From NCBI RefSeq assembly GCF_903815225.1, contig NZ_LR813084.1:1716501-1780500 (forward strand): a DNA stretch of 64,000 nucleotides, read 5' to 3'. The stretch comes from Delftia tsuruhatensis. Its GTDB lineage: Bacteria; Pseudomonadota; Gammaproteobacteria; Burkholderiales; Burkholderiaceae_C. The first letter of the stretch is position 1, and each line of letters opens with the position of its first letter. Below are positions 1-9,817 of this stretch, one piece after another. The notes below the pieces were generated by a model. It saw only the letters and a program-made list of their open reading frames with translations, did not search any database and had not been told where the DNA came from. The position numbers were made by a program, and so were the translations under genes.

Positions 1-434
1 CGGCCGGGCACGTTGTACAGCACGATGGGCAGGTCGCCCACGGCCTCGGCGATGGCCTTGAAGTGCTGGTACTGGCCCTCCTGCGTGGGCTTGTTGTAGT
101 AGGGCACGACCTGCAGCTGGCTGTCGGCGCCGACCTTCTTGGCGTAGCGGGCCAGCTCGATGGCTTCGTGCGTGCTGTTGGCGCCGCAGCCGGCCATGAC
201 CGGCACGCGGCCTGCCGCCTGCTCGACGGACACGCGGATGATTTCGCAGTGTTCCTCCACGTTGACGGTGGGGGATTCGCCTGTCGTTCCCACGACGCCG
301 ATGCAGTCCGTGCCCTCGGCCACATGCCAGTCGATCAGTTTTCGCAGCGCCGGGTAGTCGACGCTACCGTCCTCGTGCATGGGCGTGATGAGGGCAACGA
401 TGCTGCCAGTGAGGGCGACGGAGGAGGATGTCAT
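1..434 (-). CDS. dapA: 4-hydroxy-tetrahydrodipicolinate synthase, 3'-truncated by window edge
   Basis: The minus strand from 434 reads [20 protein letters not shown] and continues with GTTGESPTV, the Schiff-base-aldolase family motif that binds pyruvate-side groups, then YYNKP and YNVPGR, both hallmarks of DapA. The enzyme condenses pyruvate with aspartate semialdehyde in the diaminopimelate/lysine pathway in the cytoplasm. About 144 of the usual 290-300 residues are present; the catalytic lysine and the C-terminus lie outside the window. The ATG at 434 is chosen because the protein then has the family's usual N-terminal length. The gene follows the methyltransferase gene on the same strand after a gap of about 75 bases. 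Confidence 0.95.
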   Translation of the reverse strand, partial: MTSSSVALTGSIVALITPMHEDGSVDYPALRKLIDWHVAEGTDCIGVVGTTGESPTVNVEEHCEIIRVSVEQAAGRVPVMAGCGANSTHEAIELARYAKKVGADSQLQVVPYYNKPTQEGQYQHFKAIAEAVGDLPIVLYNVPG

Positions 435-509
435 GTCCGCAAGAAAAAACGGGAAAGGACCATTCTAACGAGTGTCGAAGGCAGGCCCAAGGCGCCTGCC
501 CGTAGGGAT

Positions 510-1079
510 TCAGGCGATTGCGGGGTCCGCTGCCTTCTGATGCGCCAACTGCGCCACGGGTTCCCGGCCTCTGCCATCGGGGCGCAGCGCGGCGATGCGC
601 TGGATCATGCGGTCGGGCCCGTGCAGCAGGCCGTGCTCGTAGGCGACGATGTGCCAGCCCGCGCAGGCCTGCAGCAACTCGCCGGGCGCCAGCAGGAAGT
701 CCGGCCGGGACGGCTTGCCGAAGGCTTCGTTGCCCTGTGCAAAGGTTTCATACAGCAGCACGCCGCCAGGCGCCACGCTGTCCAGCAGTCCGGGCCAAAG
801 GGGGCGCCAAAGGTAGTTGGTCACGATCACGGCACCGAACTGCCGGCCGGCCAGGGGCCAGGGGCCGTTCTCGATGTCGGCGCACAGTTGCTCGCCCACG
901 CCCTGCAGGCCCGCGAGGGCCTGGGCATCGCGGTCCACGCCCGTGACGGCATGGCCGCGCGCATGGAACCAGCGCATGTGGCGGCCGGGGCCGCAGGCCA
1001 CGTCGAGCACGGTCGCTTGCGGCGCCAGCAGGTGGGACCAGCGCTGGATCCAGGAGGAGGGCGGTGTGGCTGCATGCAT
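510..1079 (-). CDS. class I SAM-dependent methyltransferase (TehB-like, small)
   Basis: This 189-residue protein has the nucleotide-binding glycine motif VLDVACGPGRH (residues about 24-34), an acidic residue after strand 2 (VTGVDRD) and the motif VTNYLWRPL in the position of the class I post-II/III signature. These identify a Rossmann-fold methyltransferase of the TehB/UbiE-like group. The substrate cannot be told from sequence. It has no signal peptide and is expected in the cytoplasm. It lies upstream of dapA on the same strand, so the two may be co-transcribed. The C-terminal tail is poorly conserved-looking and Ala/Arg rich. Confidence 0.8.
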   Translation of the reverse strand: MHAATPPSSWIQRWSHLLAPQATVLDVACGPGRHMRWFHARGHAVTGVDRDAQALAGLQGVGEQLCADIENGPWPLAGRQFGAVIVTNYLWRPLWPGLLDSVAPGGVLLYETFAQGNEAFGKPSRPDFLLAPGELLQACAGWHIVAYEHGLLHGPDRMIQRIAALRPDGRGREPVAQLAHQKAADPAIA

Positions 1080-1146
1080 GTGGAGCAGGGGAAATCAATG
1101 GAAGGCGGCGCCATTGTGCCTCCGCCCCGTTGATGCCGCAGCCGCT

Positions 1147-1293
1147 TCAGAAGCAGGCCCAGAGTTGATCGGCCATGCTCAGCATGAATTGCGGTTGCAG
1201 GTAGAGCATGAAGACCAGGCCCAGGGCCGCCAGCACGGCGGCCCACAGCACCAGCCTGCCCAGAAGCCCGGGGCGGTACCTGGTGGCCATCAT
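1147..1293 (-). CDS. small single-pass membrane protein (48 aa), unknown function
   Basis: This short frame starts MMATRYRPGLLGRLVLWAAV directly after the MFS stop codon (1295-1297) and ends at the TGA at 1147-1149. One hydrophobic helix (residues about 12-30) follows a basic N-terminus, which predicts a single inner-membrane segment with the N-terminus inside. Translational coupling with the transporter is likely because the ATG pair begins two bases after the upstream stop. I do not recognise the family. It could be an accessory peptide of the transporter or a chance frame; the clean helix and coupling favour a real gene. Confidence 0.45.
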   Translation of the reverse strand: MMATRYRPGLLGRLVLWAAVLAALGLVFMLYLQPQFMLSMADQLWACF

Positions 1294-1294
1294 C

Positions 1295-2521
1295 TCAGGC
1301 CGTGGCGCCGCCCGGGCGCAGCCTGGCCACGGGCGCCTCGCGGATCGGCAGGTTCAGCAGGCCCGCGGCCACGCCCAGGGCGATGGCCAGGTACCAGACC
1401 ACCTGGTAGCTGCCCGTATGGTCGTAGAGATAGCCGCCCAGCCAGACCCCCAGGAAGCTGCCGACCTGGTGGCTGAAGAACACCATGCCGCTGAGCATGG
1501 ACAGGTGTTGCACGCCGAAGATCTGGGCCACGGTGGCGTTGGTCAGCGGTACGGTGGACAGCCACAGCAGACCCATGGCGGCCGAGAAGATGTAGACCGA
1601 CCAGGGTGTCAGCGGCGCCAGCAGGAACAGCACGATGACCACCGAGCGCGTGAAATAGATGGTGGACAGCAGGTAGCGCTTGGGCAGGCGCTGGCCCAGG
1701 TTGCCGGCCACGTAGGTGCCGGCGATGTTGAACAGGCCGACCAGCGCCAGCGAGATGCTGGCCACCTGCGGCGCCAGGCCGTAGTCCTTGAGATAGCTGG
1801 GCATGTGCACGCCGATGAACATCACCTGGAAGCCGCAGACGAAGTAGCCGGCCGTCAGCAGCACGAAGCTGGGCGTGCGCAGCGCCTCGGCCACGGCCTG
1901 GCCTGCGCTCTGGTCGCGAACGGGCTTGCTTGCACCGCCGGAGAATCCCGGCTCGCGCAATCCGAAAGCCAGCGGGATGACCATCAGCGCGCACAGCGAC
2001 AACAGCAAAAGGGCGTTGGACCAGCCGAAGTGGGCGATCAGGCCTCCCTCCACGGGCACCATGAAGAACTGGCCGAAGGAGCCTGCCGCCGCCGTCACAC
2101 CCATGGCCCAGCTGCGCCGAGCCACCGGGATCTGGCGGCCCAGCACGCCATAGATGACGGCATAGGTGGTGCCGGCCTGGGCGGCCCCGATCACCACGCC
2201 GGCGGTCAGCGCGAACCAGGCGGTCGTGGGTGCGACGGCCATGCCCGCCAGGCCTGCCGCATAGAGCAGGGCTCCGCCAATGAGAACGCGAAAGGCCCCG
2301 AAGCGATCGGCGAGCATCCCGCCGAAGATGCCCAGCACGCCCCAGGACAGGTTCTGGATGGCGATGGCCAGGGCGAAGGATTCGCGCGTCCACCCCATCT
2401 CCTGGGTGATGGGCTGCAGCCACAGTCCGAAGCCGTGGCGGATTCCCATGGACAGCGTGACGACTGCGCCCCCGCACAGCAGTATCTGCACCATGGACAT
2501 GGGTTGGTTGTTTTTGTGCAT
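1295..2521 (-). CDS. MFS transporter (OFA/monocarboxylate-like)
   Basis: A 408-residue integral membrane protein with about 12 hydrophobic segments, starting MHKNNQPMSMVQILLCGGAV. The first half has the layout of oxalate/formate and monocarboxylate-type MFS carriers: MGIRHGFGLWLQPITQEMG in helix 1, and LADRFGAFRVLIGGALL matching the MFS loop 2-3 signature. It should move a small organic anion across the inner membrane, but the substrate is unknown. The ATG at 2521 is preferred over an upstream in-frame start at 2602 because the extra residues are Arg-rich and not membrane-like. It is divergent from parE with a gap of about 145 bases. Confidence 0.85.
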   Translation of the reverse strand: MHKNNQPMSMVQILLCGGAVVTLSMGIRHGFGLWLQPITQEMGWTRESFALAIAIQNLSWGVLGIFGGMLADRFGAFRVLIGGALLYAAGLAGMAVAPTTAWFALTAGVVIGAAQAGTTYAVIYGVLGRQIPVARRSWAMGVTAAAGSFGQFFMVPVEGGLIAHFGWSNALLLLSLCALMVIPLAFGLREPGFSGGASKPVRDQSAGQAVAEALRTPSFVLLTAGYFVCGFQVMFIGVHMPSYLKDYGLAPQVASISLALVGLFNIAGTYVAGNLGQRLPKRYLLSTIYFTRSVVIVLFLLAPLTPWSVYIFSAAMGLLWLSTVPLTNATVAQIFGVQHLSMLSGMVFFSHQVGSFLGVWLGGYLYDHTGSYQVVWYLAIALGVAAGLLNLPIREAPVARLRPGGATA

Positions 2522-2665
2522 GCGGCAAACTTTAGCGAAACTCCGGGTTTTGCGCTGGACACACCGTCGCCCATGCGCCTGTCGAGCCGGGTACCTCCGC
2601 AATTCCTGTCAATAACTGTGAATGCATCCAGCAGTCTGCCGGAGCGCACACTACAATCCGCCCCC

Positions 2666-4648
2666 ATGGCAGTCAAACCATCTTCCACTTCCGCGAGCGA
2701 CTACTCCGAAGGCTCGATACGCGTGCTCAAGGGTCTGGAGCCCGTCAAGCAGCGCCCCGGCATGTACACGCGCACCGACAATCCTCTGCATGTCCTGCAG
2801 GAGGTGATCGACAACGCGGCCGACGAGGCGCTGGCCGGCTTCGGCAAGAAAATCCGCTTCATCCTGCATTCCGACGGCTCCTTCAGCGTCGAGGACGACG
2901 GCCGGGGCATTCCCTTCGGCCTGCACCCCGAGGAGAAGGCCCCCGTGGTCGAGCTGGTCTTCACGCGGCTGCACGCGGGCGGCAAGTTCGACAAGGGCAA
3001 GGGCGGTGCCTACAGCTTCTCGGGCGGCCTGCACGGCGTGGGCGTCTCGGTCACGAACGCGCTGGCCACGCGGCTGGAGGCCTGCATCCACCGCGACGGC
3101 AAGGTCGCGACCATCGCCTTCTCCGGTGGCGATGTGGTCGAGCCCCTGAAGACCCGCGCGCTGGCCGCTGGCGAGCGCAAGCAGGGGACGACCGTGCGTG
3201 TCTGGCCTGATGCCCGCTATTTCGAGTCCGCCCAGCTGCCCATGGGCGAACTGATGCACCTGCTGCGCAGCAAGGCCGTGCTCATGCCGGGCGTTTCGGT
3301 GACCCTGGTCAATGAAAAGACGCGCGACACCCAGACCTGGCAGTTCAAGGGCGGCCTGCGCGACTACCTGCAGCAAAGCCTGCATGGCGAGCCGGTGATC
3401 CCGCTGTTCGAGGGCGAGGGCTTTGCCGACCGCCACCATGACAGCTTCGCCGAAGGCGAGGGTGCCGCCTGGTGCGTGGCCTTCACAGAAGAAGGGGCGC
3501 CCCTGCGCGAAAGCTATGTCAACCTGATTCCCACCACGGCTGGCGGCACGCATGACAGCGGCTTGCGCGAGGGATTGTTCCAGGCGGTCAAGGCCTTCAT
3601 CGAAATGCACTCGTTGCTGCCCAAGGGGGTCAAGCTCATGCCGGACGACGTGTTCGCACGCGCCAGCTACGTGCTCAACGCCAAGGTGCTGGACCCGCAG
3701 TTCCAGGGCCAGATCAAGGAGCGCCTGAACTCGCGCGATGCCGTGCGCCTGGTCAGCGGCTACGTGCGCCCCGCGCTGGAGTTGTGGCTCAACGAGCATG
3801 TGGAATGGGGCCGCAAGCTGGCCGAGATCGCGATCAAGGCCGCGCAGACCCGCCAGAAGGCCGGCCAGAAGGTCGAAAAGCGCAAGGGCTCGGGCGTGGC
3901 CGTGCTGCCCGGCAAGCTCACCGATTGCGAAAGCCGTGACACCAGCCTCAACGAGGTCTTCCTGGTCGAGGGCGACTCGGCCGGCGGCAGTGCCAAGATG
4001 GGGCGCGACAAGGAGATCCAGGCCGTGCTGCCGCTGCGCGGCAAGGTGCTCAACACCTGGGAGGTGGACCGCGACCGGCTGTTCGCCAACAACGAGATCC
4101 ATGACATCTCGGTGGCCATCGGCGTGGACCCGCATGGCCCCCAGGACACGCCCGACCTCTCGGGCCTGCGCTACGGCAAGATCTGCATCCTGTCGGATGC
4201 CGACGTGGATGGCTCCCATATCCAGGTGCTGCTGCTGACGCTGTTCTTCCGCCACTTTCCCAAGCTGATCGAGGCCGGCCACATCCATGTGGCGCTGCCG
4301 CCGCTGTTCCGCGTCGACGTGCCCGCGCGTGGCAAGAAGCCCGCAGCCAAGCTCTATGCACTGGACGAGGGCGAACTGACGGCCATCCTCGACAAGTGCG
4401 CCAAGGACGGCGTGCCGCGCGAAAAATGCCAGATCAGCCGCTTCAAGGGCCTGGGCGAGATGAATGCCGAGCAGCTGTGGGAGACCACGCTGAACCCGGA
4501 CACGCGCCGCCTGCTGCCCGTGCAGTTCATGAACCTCGACTTCGCGGCGGCCGAGCAGGTCGTCACCAGGCTCATGGGCAAGGGCGAGGCCGCCGCGCGC
4601 CGCGAGCTGATGGAGCTGCACGGCGACGCCATCGACGTCGACATCTGA
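2666..4648 (+). CDS. parE: DNA topoisomerase IV subunit B
   Basis: This 660-residue ATPase subunit of topoisomerase IV, which decatenates daughter chromosomes, shows all family blocks. The GHKL ATPase has VIDNAADEA and DGRGIPFG near residues 45-85 and GGLHGVGVSVTNALA near 120. The toprim domain has EGDSAGGS starting at Glu435 and the metal-binding LSDADVDGSH with Asp511, Asp513 and Asp515. The C-terminal RFKGLGEMN motif is present. Length matches ParE and not GyrB, which is longer in this group. The ATG at 2666 has no clear Shine-Dalgarno, and a TACAAT -10-like box ends only eight bases upstream. It is followed after three bases by the transglycosylase gene and then parC. Confidence 0.97.
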   Translation: MAVKPSSTSASDYSEGSIRVLKGLEPVKQRPGMYTRTDNPLHVLQEVIDNAADEALAGFGKKIRFILHSDGSFSVEDDGRGIPFGLHPEEKAPVVELVFTRLHAGGKFDKGKGGAYSFSGGLHGVGVSVTNALATRLEACIHRDGKVATIAFSGGDVVEPLKTRALAAGERKQGTTVRVWPDARYFESAQLPMGELMHLLRSKAVLMPGVSVTLVNEKTRDTQTWQFKGGLRDYLQQSLHGEPVIPLFEGEGFADRHHDSFAEGEGAAWCVAFTEEGAPLRESYVNLIPTTAGGTHDSGLREGLFQAVKAFIEMHSLLPKGVKLMPDDVFARASYVLNAKVLDPQFQGQIKERLNSRDAVRLVSGYVRPALELWLNEHVEWGRKLAEIAIKAAQTRQKAGQKVEKRKGSGVAVLPGKLTDCESRDTSLNEVFLVEGDSAGGSAKMGRDKEIQAVLPLRGKVLNTWEVDRDRLFANNEIHDISVAIGVDPHGPQDTPDLSGLRYGKICILSDADVDGSHIQVLLLTLFFRHFPKLIEAGHIHVALPPLFRVDVPARGKKPAAKLYALDEGELTAILDKCAKDGVPREKCQISRFKGLGEMNAEQLWETTLNPDTRRLLPVQFMNLDFAAAEQVVTRLMGKGEAAARRELMELHGDAIDVDI

Positions 4649-4651
4649 GCC

Positions 4652-5500
4652 ATGCAGCCGTACCGCGCCGCCACGATCCGCCGCCCAGGCGTGCTTGCCG
4701 CGCTGGCCGTGGCTGGTGTGCTGTGCGCACTGGGGCGGCCGGCGCATGCCGATCTCTGGGCCTTCGTGGACGAGCGCGGCATCACCCACTTTGCCGCCGA
4801 GGCGCTCGATGAGCGCTACCGCCTGTACTTCCGCGGGGCGGTGTATGACAGCAGCGAGCAGGGGCTCAGGCCTCCCATGGTCGCGGCCGAGGCGGCTGCG
4901 GACGATGCCGGCAGCGGCGATGCCGGGCGCAGGCTGCAGGCGCATACGCGGCTGCAAAGCTTCTTCGACATCTCGCCGCGCTACAAGAGCGTGCGCGTCC
5001 ATCTGCGCAAGGCCTCGGAGCATACGGGCGTGGACTACGACCTGCTCAAGGCCGTGATCGCCGTCGAGTCGGGCTTCGACGCCCAGGCCGTCTCGCCCAA
5101 GGGTGCGGTGGGCCTGATGCAACTGATGCCGGCCACGGCCCAGCGCTTCGGCGTGGAGGCCAGCCGCCAGCGCAGCGTGCAGCAGCAACTGGCCGACCCT
5201 GCCGTCAACGTGCCGGCCGGCGCGCGCTACCTGAACCACCTGATGGGCCTGTTCCCGGGGCGGCTGGACCTCGTGCTGGCCGCCTACAACGCGGGCGAGG
5301 GCGCCGTGCGGCGCGCGGGACAGGCCATTCCTCCTTTTCAGGAAACCCGCAACTACGTGAAGGCCGTGCTCGGCATCTACGAGCAGCTGCAGGGCGGCCG
5401 TCAGCGCGCCGGCATGGCCGTGCCTGCGGTGGCGGTGCCACCCGGTGCCACGCCCCGGCTGCGCATGACACTGCCCACGGGCTTGCCCACGCCGCAGTAA
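4652..5500 (+). CDS. lytic murein transglycosylase (SLT domain), exported
   Basis: The 282-residue protein has a signal peptide (hydrophobic residues about 14-30, cleavage near AHA/DLW). A region resembling DUF4124 ([14 protein letters not shown]) follows, then a Slt-type lysozyme domain from about residue 115. The catalytic Glu lies in [10 protein letters not shown], followed by [18 protein letters not shown] and [11 protein letters not shown], which are the three signature motifs of the family. It should cleave the glycan strands of peptidoglycan in the periplasm, forming anhydro-muropeptides. Only three bases separate it from parE, so the two are probably co-transcribed. Its place between parE and parC suggests linked expression rather than shared function. 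Confidence 0.9.
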   Translation: MQPYRAATIRRPGVLAALAVAGVLCALGRPAHADLWAFVDERGITHFAAEALDERYRLYFRGAVYDSSEQGLRPPMVAAEAAADDAGSGDAGRRLQAHTRLQSFFDISPRYKSVRVHLRKASEHTGVDYDLLKAVIAVESGFDAQAVSPKGAVGLMQLMPATAQRFGVEASRQRSVQQQLADPAVNVPAGARYLNHLMGLFPGRLDLVLAAYNAGEGAVRRAGQAIPPFQETRNYVKAVLGIYEQLQGGRQRAGMAVPAVAVPPGATPRLRMTLPTGLPTPQ

Positions 5501-5540
5501 GCGGCCTTCATTGCATTCTTTTGAGATCACGAATTCCTTC

Positions 5541-7928
5541 ATGAGCGACCAAACCTCCCTGGATCTGGCACAACAGGCGGCCGGCGATGCACTGGACCTG
5601 GGCCAGTACGCACAGCGCGCCTATCTCGAGTACGCGTTGTCAGTGGTCAAGGGCCGTGCCCTGCCCGATGTGACCGACGGCCTGAAGCCCGTGCAGCGGC
5701 GCATCCTGTACTCCATGGACCGCATGGGTCTGAGCTATGGCGGCACCAACAACAACACGGCCGCCAAGCCTGTCAAGAGCGCGCGCGTGGTCGGCGATGT
5801 ACTGGGCCGCTTCCATCCGCATGGCGATCAGTCCGCCTATGACGCACTGGTGCGCATGGCGCAGGACTTCAACCAGCGCTATCCGCTGGTCGATGGCCAG
5901 GGCAACTTCGGCAGCCGCGACGGCGATGGTGCGGCTGCCATGCGCTATACCGAGGCACGCCTGTCCAGGATCACCGGCCTTTTGCTCGACGAGATCGACA
6001 TGGGCACGGTGGACTTCGTGCCCAACTACGACGGCAGCACGCAGGAGCCGCAGCAACTGCCCGCGCGCCTGCCGTTCGCCCTGCTCAACGGCGCCAGTGG
6101 CATTGCCGTGGGCCTGGCCACGGAGATCCCCAGCCACAACCTGCGCGAGGTGGCCGATGCCTGCGTGGCGCTGATCAAGAAGCCCCAGCTCTCCGACGAG
6201 GAACTGTTCCAGATCCTCCCCGGTCCCGACTACCCGGGCGGGGGCCAGATCATCAGCAGTGCGTCCGACATCCACGATGCCTACCGCACGGGGCGCGGCA
6301 GCCTCAAGCTGCGCGCACGCTGGAAGATCGAGGAGCTGGCGCGCGGCCAGTGGCAGATGGTGGTCACCGAGCTGCCGCCGGGTGTCTCGTCCCAGAAGGT
6401 GCTCGAGGAGATCGAGGACATCACCAACCCCAAGGTCAAGACCGGCAAGAAGGCGCTGAGCCAGGAGCAGACCCAGCTCAAGGCCAGCATGCTGGCCGTG
6501 CTCGATGGCGTGCGCGACGAGTCCAGCAAGGACGCGCCCGTGCGCCTGGTGTTCGAGCCCAAGACCGGCAAGGTCCCGCAGCAGGAGCTGATCACCGCCC
6601 TGCTGGCCCACACCAGCCTGGAATCTTCCAGCTCGATCAACCTGACCATGATCGGCCTGGATGGCCGCCCGGTGCAGAAAAGCCTGCGCCAGATGCTGCA
6701 GGAGTGGATCGCTTTCCGCCAGACCACGGTCACGCGGCGCAGCGAGCACCGCCTGGCCAAGGTGCTGGACCGCATCCATATCCTTGAAGGCCGCCAGGCG
6801 GTTCTGCTGAACATCGACAAGGTCATCGCCATCATCCGGGCCAGCGACGAGCCCAAGCAGGCGCTGATCGAGGCCTTCTCGCTGTCCGAGCGCCAGGCCG
6901 AGGACATTCTCGAGATCCGCCTGCGCCAGCTCGCGCGCCTGGAGGCCATCAAGATCGAGCAGGAGCTCAAGGAACTGCGTGCCGAACAGGGCAAGCTGGA
7001 GGACATCCTGGGCAGCGAAAGCGCCATGCGCCGCCTGATCTGCAAGGAGATCGAGGCCGACGCCAGGCAGTTCGCCGATGCGCGCCGCACGCTGATCCAG
7101 GAAGAAAAGAAGGTTGTTGCGGAAGTCAAGGTGGTGGACGAGCCGACCACCGTCATCATTTCCGACAAGGGTTGGGTGCGCACGCGCCAAGGCCATGGCG
7201 TCGATGCGGGAACGTTGAGCTTCAAGGCCGGCGACAGCCTCTACGGCACCTTCGAATGCCGCACGGTGGACCAGTTGCTGGCCTTCGGCAGCAACGGCCG
7301 TGTCTACTCCGTGCCCGTATCCCAACTGCCCGGCGGGCGGGGCGACGGCCAGCCCGTGACCACGCTGATCGAGCTGGAGGCGGGCACGCAGATTCTCTAC
7401 TACTTCGCGGGCGCCGAAGGCACGGCGCTGCTGCTGTCCGGCTCCGGCGGCTATGGCTTCGTGGCCATGGTCGGCGACATGGTCTCGCGCCAGAAGGCCG
7501 GCAAGGCCTTCGTGGCGCTGGCCGAGGGCGAGACGCTGTGCGCACCCTCCACGGCCTACGGAATCCCCATGGGCGCGCGTGCCGAGCCGCAGGAAGGCGA
7601 GCAGGGCGCGGGCCTGCTGGCGCCGGCCACGCATGTGGTCTGCGCTTCCACCGGTGGCCGCATCCTGACCTTCGAGATCGCCAGCCTCAAGCACATGGCC
7701 AAGGGCGGCCGCGGCCTGATGCTGCTGGATCTGGAGGACAAGGATACGCTGGCCGGAGCGGCCGCCTATACGCGCAGCATCCGTCTCGACGGTGTGGGCC
7801 GTGGCGGCAAGGCACGTAGCGAGACGCTGGAGATCCGCAGCCTGAACAATGCACGCGGCGCGCGTGGGCGCAAGGGCAAGGCGGCGGACCTGGGCTTCAA
7901 GCCGCAGAGCGTGACGCGCGTGGAGTAG
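5541..7928 (+). CDS. parC: DNA topoisomerase IV subunit A
   Basis: This 795-residue protein is the strand-cleaving subunit of topoisomerase IV. It carries the catalytic Tyr136 in [11 protein letters not shown], the winged-helix segment with [19 protein letters not shown], and the coiled-coil with [14 protein letters not shown]. The C-terminal third has beta-pinwheel-like blades ([30 protein letters not shown]). The start [11 protein letters not shown] at 5541 is preferred to an ATG at 5511 because it gives the usual N-terminus; neither has a strong ribosome site. At the positions that align with E. coli ParC Ser80 and Glu84 this protein has Gln97 and Asp101. A hairpin with a T-run follows the stop. 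Confidence 0.97.
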   Translation: MSDQTSLDLAQQAAGDALDLGQYAQRAYLEYALSVVKGRALPDVTDGLKPVQRRILYSMDRMGLSYGGTNNNTAAKPVKSARVVGDVLGRFHPHGDQSAYDALVRMAQDFNQRYPLVDGQGNFGSRDGDGAAAMRYTEARLSRITGLLLDEIDMGTVDFVPNYDGSTQEPQQLPARLPFALLNGASGIAVGLATEIPSHNLREVADACVALIKKPQLSDEELFQILPGPDYPGGGQIISSASDIHDAYRTGRGSLKLRARWKIEELARGQWQMVVTELPPGVSSQKVLEEIEDITNPKVKTGKKALSQEQTQLKASMLAVLDGVRDESSKDAPVRLVFEPKTGKVPQQELITALLAHTSLESSSSINLTMIGLDGRPVQKSLRQMLQEWIAFRQTTVTRRSEHRLAKVLDRIHILEGRQAVLLNIDKVIAIIRASDEPKQALIEAFSLSERQAEDILEIRLRQLARLEAIKIEQELKELRAEQGKLEDILGSESAMRRLICKEIEADARQFADARRTLIQEEKKVVAEVKVVDEPTTVIISDKGWVRTRQGHGVDAGTLSFKAGDSLYGTFECRTVDQLLAFGSNGRVYSVPVSQLPGGRGDGQPVTTLIELEAGTQILYYFAGAEGTALLLSGSGGYGFVAMVGDMVSRQKAGKAFVALAEGETLCAPSTAYGIPMGARAEPQEGEQGAGLLAPATHVVCASTGGRILTFEIASLKHMAKGGRGLMLLDLEDKDTLAGAAAYTRSIRLDGVGRGGKARSETLEIRSLNNARGARGRKGKAADLGFKPQSVTRVE

Positions 7929-7944
7929 GCCCGCGCGGGGACTG

Positions 7945-7985
7945 CCCCAGGTCAGGCCGATTCAGGGGTTTGTCCTGGGGTTTTT
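7945..7985 (+). terminator. candidate Rho-independent terminator after parC
   Basis: A seven-base stem CCCCAGG/CCTGGGG (7945-7951 with 7974-7980) is followed directly by five T residues. The loop is long, about 22 bases, so the structure is weaker than a textbook terminator, but it sits just past the parC stop and before the chemoreceptor gene. Confidence 0.5.
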
Positions 7986-8049
7986 CCGGCCTTCAGACCC
8001 TTGTCCAGGCCTCAACATGGAGTCTTCCAAATCATGAGGGAGACCGAAG

Positions 8050-9798
8050 ATGCTGCGACTTCGCATGGCCCACAAGCTGTGGCTTGCCGTGGCCGCCATC
8101 GTTGTGGCCCTGGTGGCCGTCGTGGGCCTGTCAGGCTACCGCTCGGCACGCGTTCAGGCACAGTCCGATGCCGTGGCCAGGGACATGGATGCGCGCGTGC
8201 AGGCTGCCGTGCGCTGGATGGGCTTGACCGAGACCAACGCGGCCCGCACCCAGGCGCTGGTGGTCAGCGGCGATGCGGCCGTGGAGGCCGAGTTCAAGGA
8301 CGTGATCGCCGCCACCTCGGCCCAGATCACCGAGGTGCAGAAGTCGCTGGAAGCCATGCCGCTGGCTGAGGTCGATCGGGCGCAGATGGCCAGGATCGCT
8401 GCGGCCCGCAAGGCCATGACCGAACTGCGCGCCCAGGCGCGCCAGCTCAAGGCCGAGGGCCGGCAGGAACAGGCCGTGGCCCTGGTCAAGCAGTCCTACA
8501 ACCCTTCCGTGGCGGCCTATCTGCAGACATTGCGGGATTTCGTCCAGATGCAGCAGCAGGCCGCGCGTGCCAGCCAGCAGGAGATGGCCGCCTCGCGCAT
8601 GCTCACCGTGGGATTCGCGGCGACGGCTGTGGGATTGCTGCTGCTGTGCATCGTCGTGGGGGCCCATTTCCTGATCGCCAGCATCCGGCGGCCACTGGCC
8701 CAGGCCAGCGCGCTGGCCGAGCGCATCGCCGCCGGCGACCTGAGCGGGGGTGGGCAGGCGCTGCCGCAGCGCGGCGATGAGTTCGGGGACCTGTTGCGTT
8801 CGCTGGGGACGATGGGCGACGCCCTGTCGGGCATGGTGCAGCAGGTGCGCCAGAGTACGGACAGCATCGCCATCGCCAGCGCCGAGATCGCCACGGGCAA
8901 CCAGGACCTGTCCACCCGCACCGAGCAGACGTCGAGCAATCTGCAGGAGACGGCAGCCGCCATGGAGCAGTTCACCAGCACGCTGGCGCAAAGCGCGGGC
9001 AGCGCGCAGGAGGCCAGCCGCCTGGCGGCGGACGCATCCCAGGTGGCGCGGCGCGGGGGCGAGGTCGTGGCCCGCGTGGTGGACACCATGAAGGGCATCA
9101 ATGACAGCAGTCGCCAGATCGCGGACATCGTGGGCGTCATCGACTCCATCGCCTTCCAGACCAATATCCTCGCCCTGAACGCGGCGGTCGAGGCGGCGCG
9201 CGCGGGAGAGCAGGGCCGGGGGTTCGCCGTCGTGGCGAGCGAAGTCCGCACGCTGGCCCAGCGCAGCGCGGCGGCGGCCAGGGAAATCCGCGGGCTCATC
9301 GGCGCTTCGGTCGAGCGGGTGGAGGATGGTGCCCGGCTGGTGGCCGACGCGGGCAGCGCCATGGAAGGCATCGTGCAGTCGGTGCAGCGCGTGGCCGACA
9401 CCATCGGCGAGATCACGGCCGCCTCCACCGAGCAAAGCGCGGGCGTGGCCCAGGTCAACCAGGCCGTGGGGCATCTGGACCAGATGACCCAGCAGAATGC
9501 GGCCCTGGTCGAGGAAAGCGCGGCGGCCGCGCAGAGCCTGCGCGAACAGGCCGAGCAGCTGTCGCGCACCGTGGCGGTGTTCAAGGTGGCGCACAACGCA
9601 GCTTCGCCGGCCGCCAAGGCAGCGCCGCTGGTGCGCTCGGCCGGCGCGGCGGGCTCGCCCAGGCCGCCTGCAGCTGTGTCCATGCCCCTGGGCAAGCGGC
9701 CTGCCGCCTCTGCCAGGGCAGAGGCGGCACCCAGGCTTGCCACGGCTTCCCGGCCCGCCACGCCAGCGGCCGGGGAAGGGCAGTGGGAGAGCTTCTAG
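8050..9798 (+). CDS. methyl-accepting chemotaxis protein with C-terminal docking pentapeptide
   Basis: The 582-residue receptor has a transmembrane helix at residues about 9-28, a helical periplasmic domain of about 160 residues (four-helix-bundle type), a second membrane helix at about 192-214, a HAMP linker and a cytoplasmic signalling domain. The hairpin tip reads [20 protein letters not shown] and is followed by [19 protein letters not shown], the universal CheA/CheW contact region. The last residues are QWESF, matching the xWxxF tether that docks CheR/CheB in some receptors, after a Pro/Ala-rich linker. The ligand cannot be predicted. The gene stands alone with no other che genes in the window. 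Confidence 0.93.
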   Translation: MLRLRMAHKLWLAVAAIVVALVAVVGLSGYRSARVQAQSDAVARDMDARVQAAVRWMGLTETNAARTQALVVSGDAAVEAEFKDVIAATSAQITEVQKSLEAMPLAEVDRAQMARIAAARKAMTELRAQARQLKAEGRQEQAVALVKQSYNPSVAAYLQTLRDFVQMQQQAARASQQEMAASRMLTVGFAATAVGLLLLCIVVGAHFLIASIRRPLAQASALAERIAAGDLSGGGQALPQRGDEFGDLLRSLGTMGDALSGMVQQVRQSTDSIAIASAEIATGNQDLSTRTEQTSSNLQETAAAMEQFTSTLAQSAGSAQEASRLAADASQVARRGGEVVARVVDTMKGINDSSRQIADIVGVIDSIAFQTNILALNAAVEAARAGEQGRGFAVVASEVRTLAQRSAAAAREIRGLIGASVERVEDGARLVADAGSAMEGIVQSVQRVADTIGEITAASTEQSAGVAQVNQAVGHLDQMTQQNAALVEESAAAAQSLREQAEQLSRTVAVFKVAHNAASPAAKAAPLVRSAGAAGSPRPPAAVSMPLGKRPAASARAEAAPRLATASRPATPAAGEGQWESF

Positions 9799-9817
9799 GG
9801 GCGCGTTGCCCTGCCGC

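Noticed and set aside
2651..5542. 963-codon minus-strand open frame opposite parE and the transglycosylase
   Set aside because: It is a mirror frame of highly conserved genes and has no motifs of its own.
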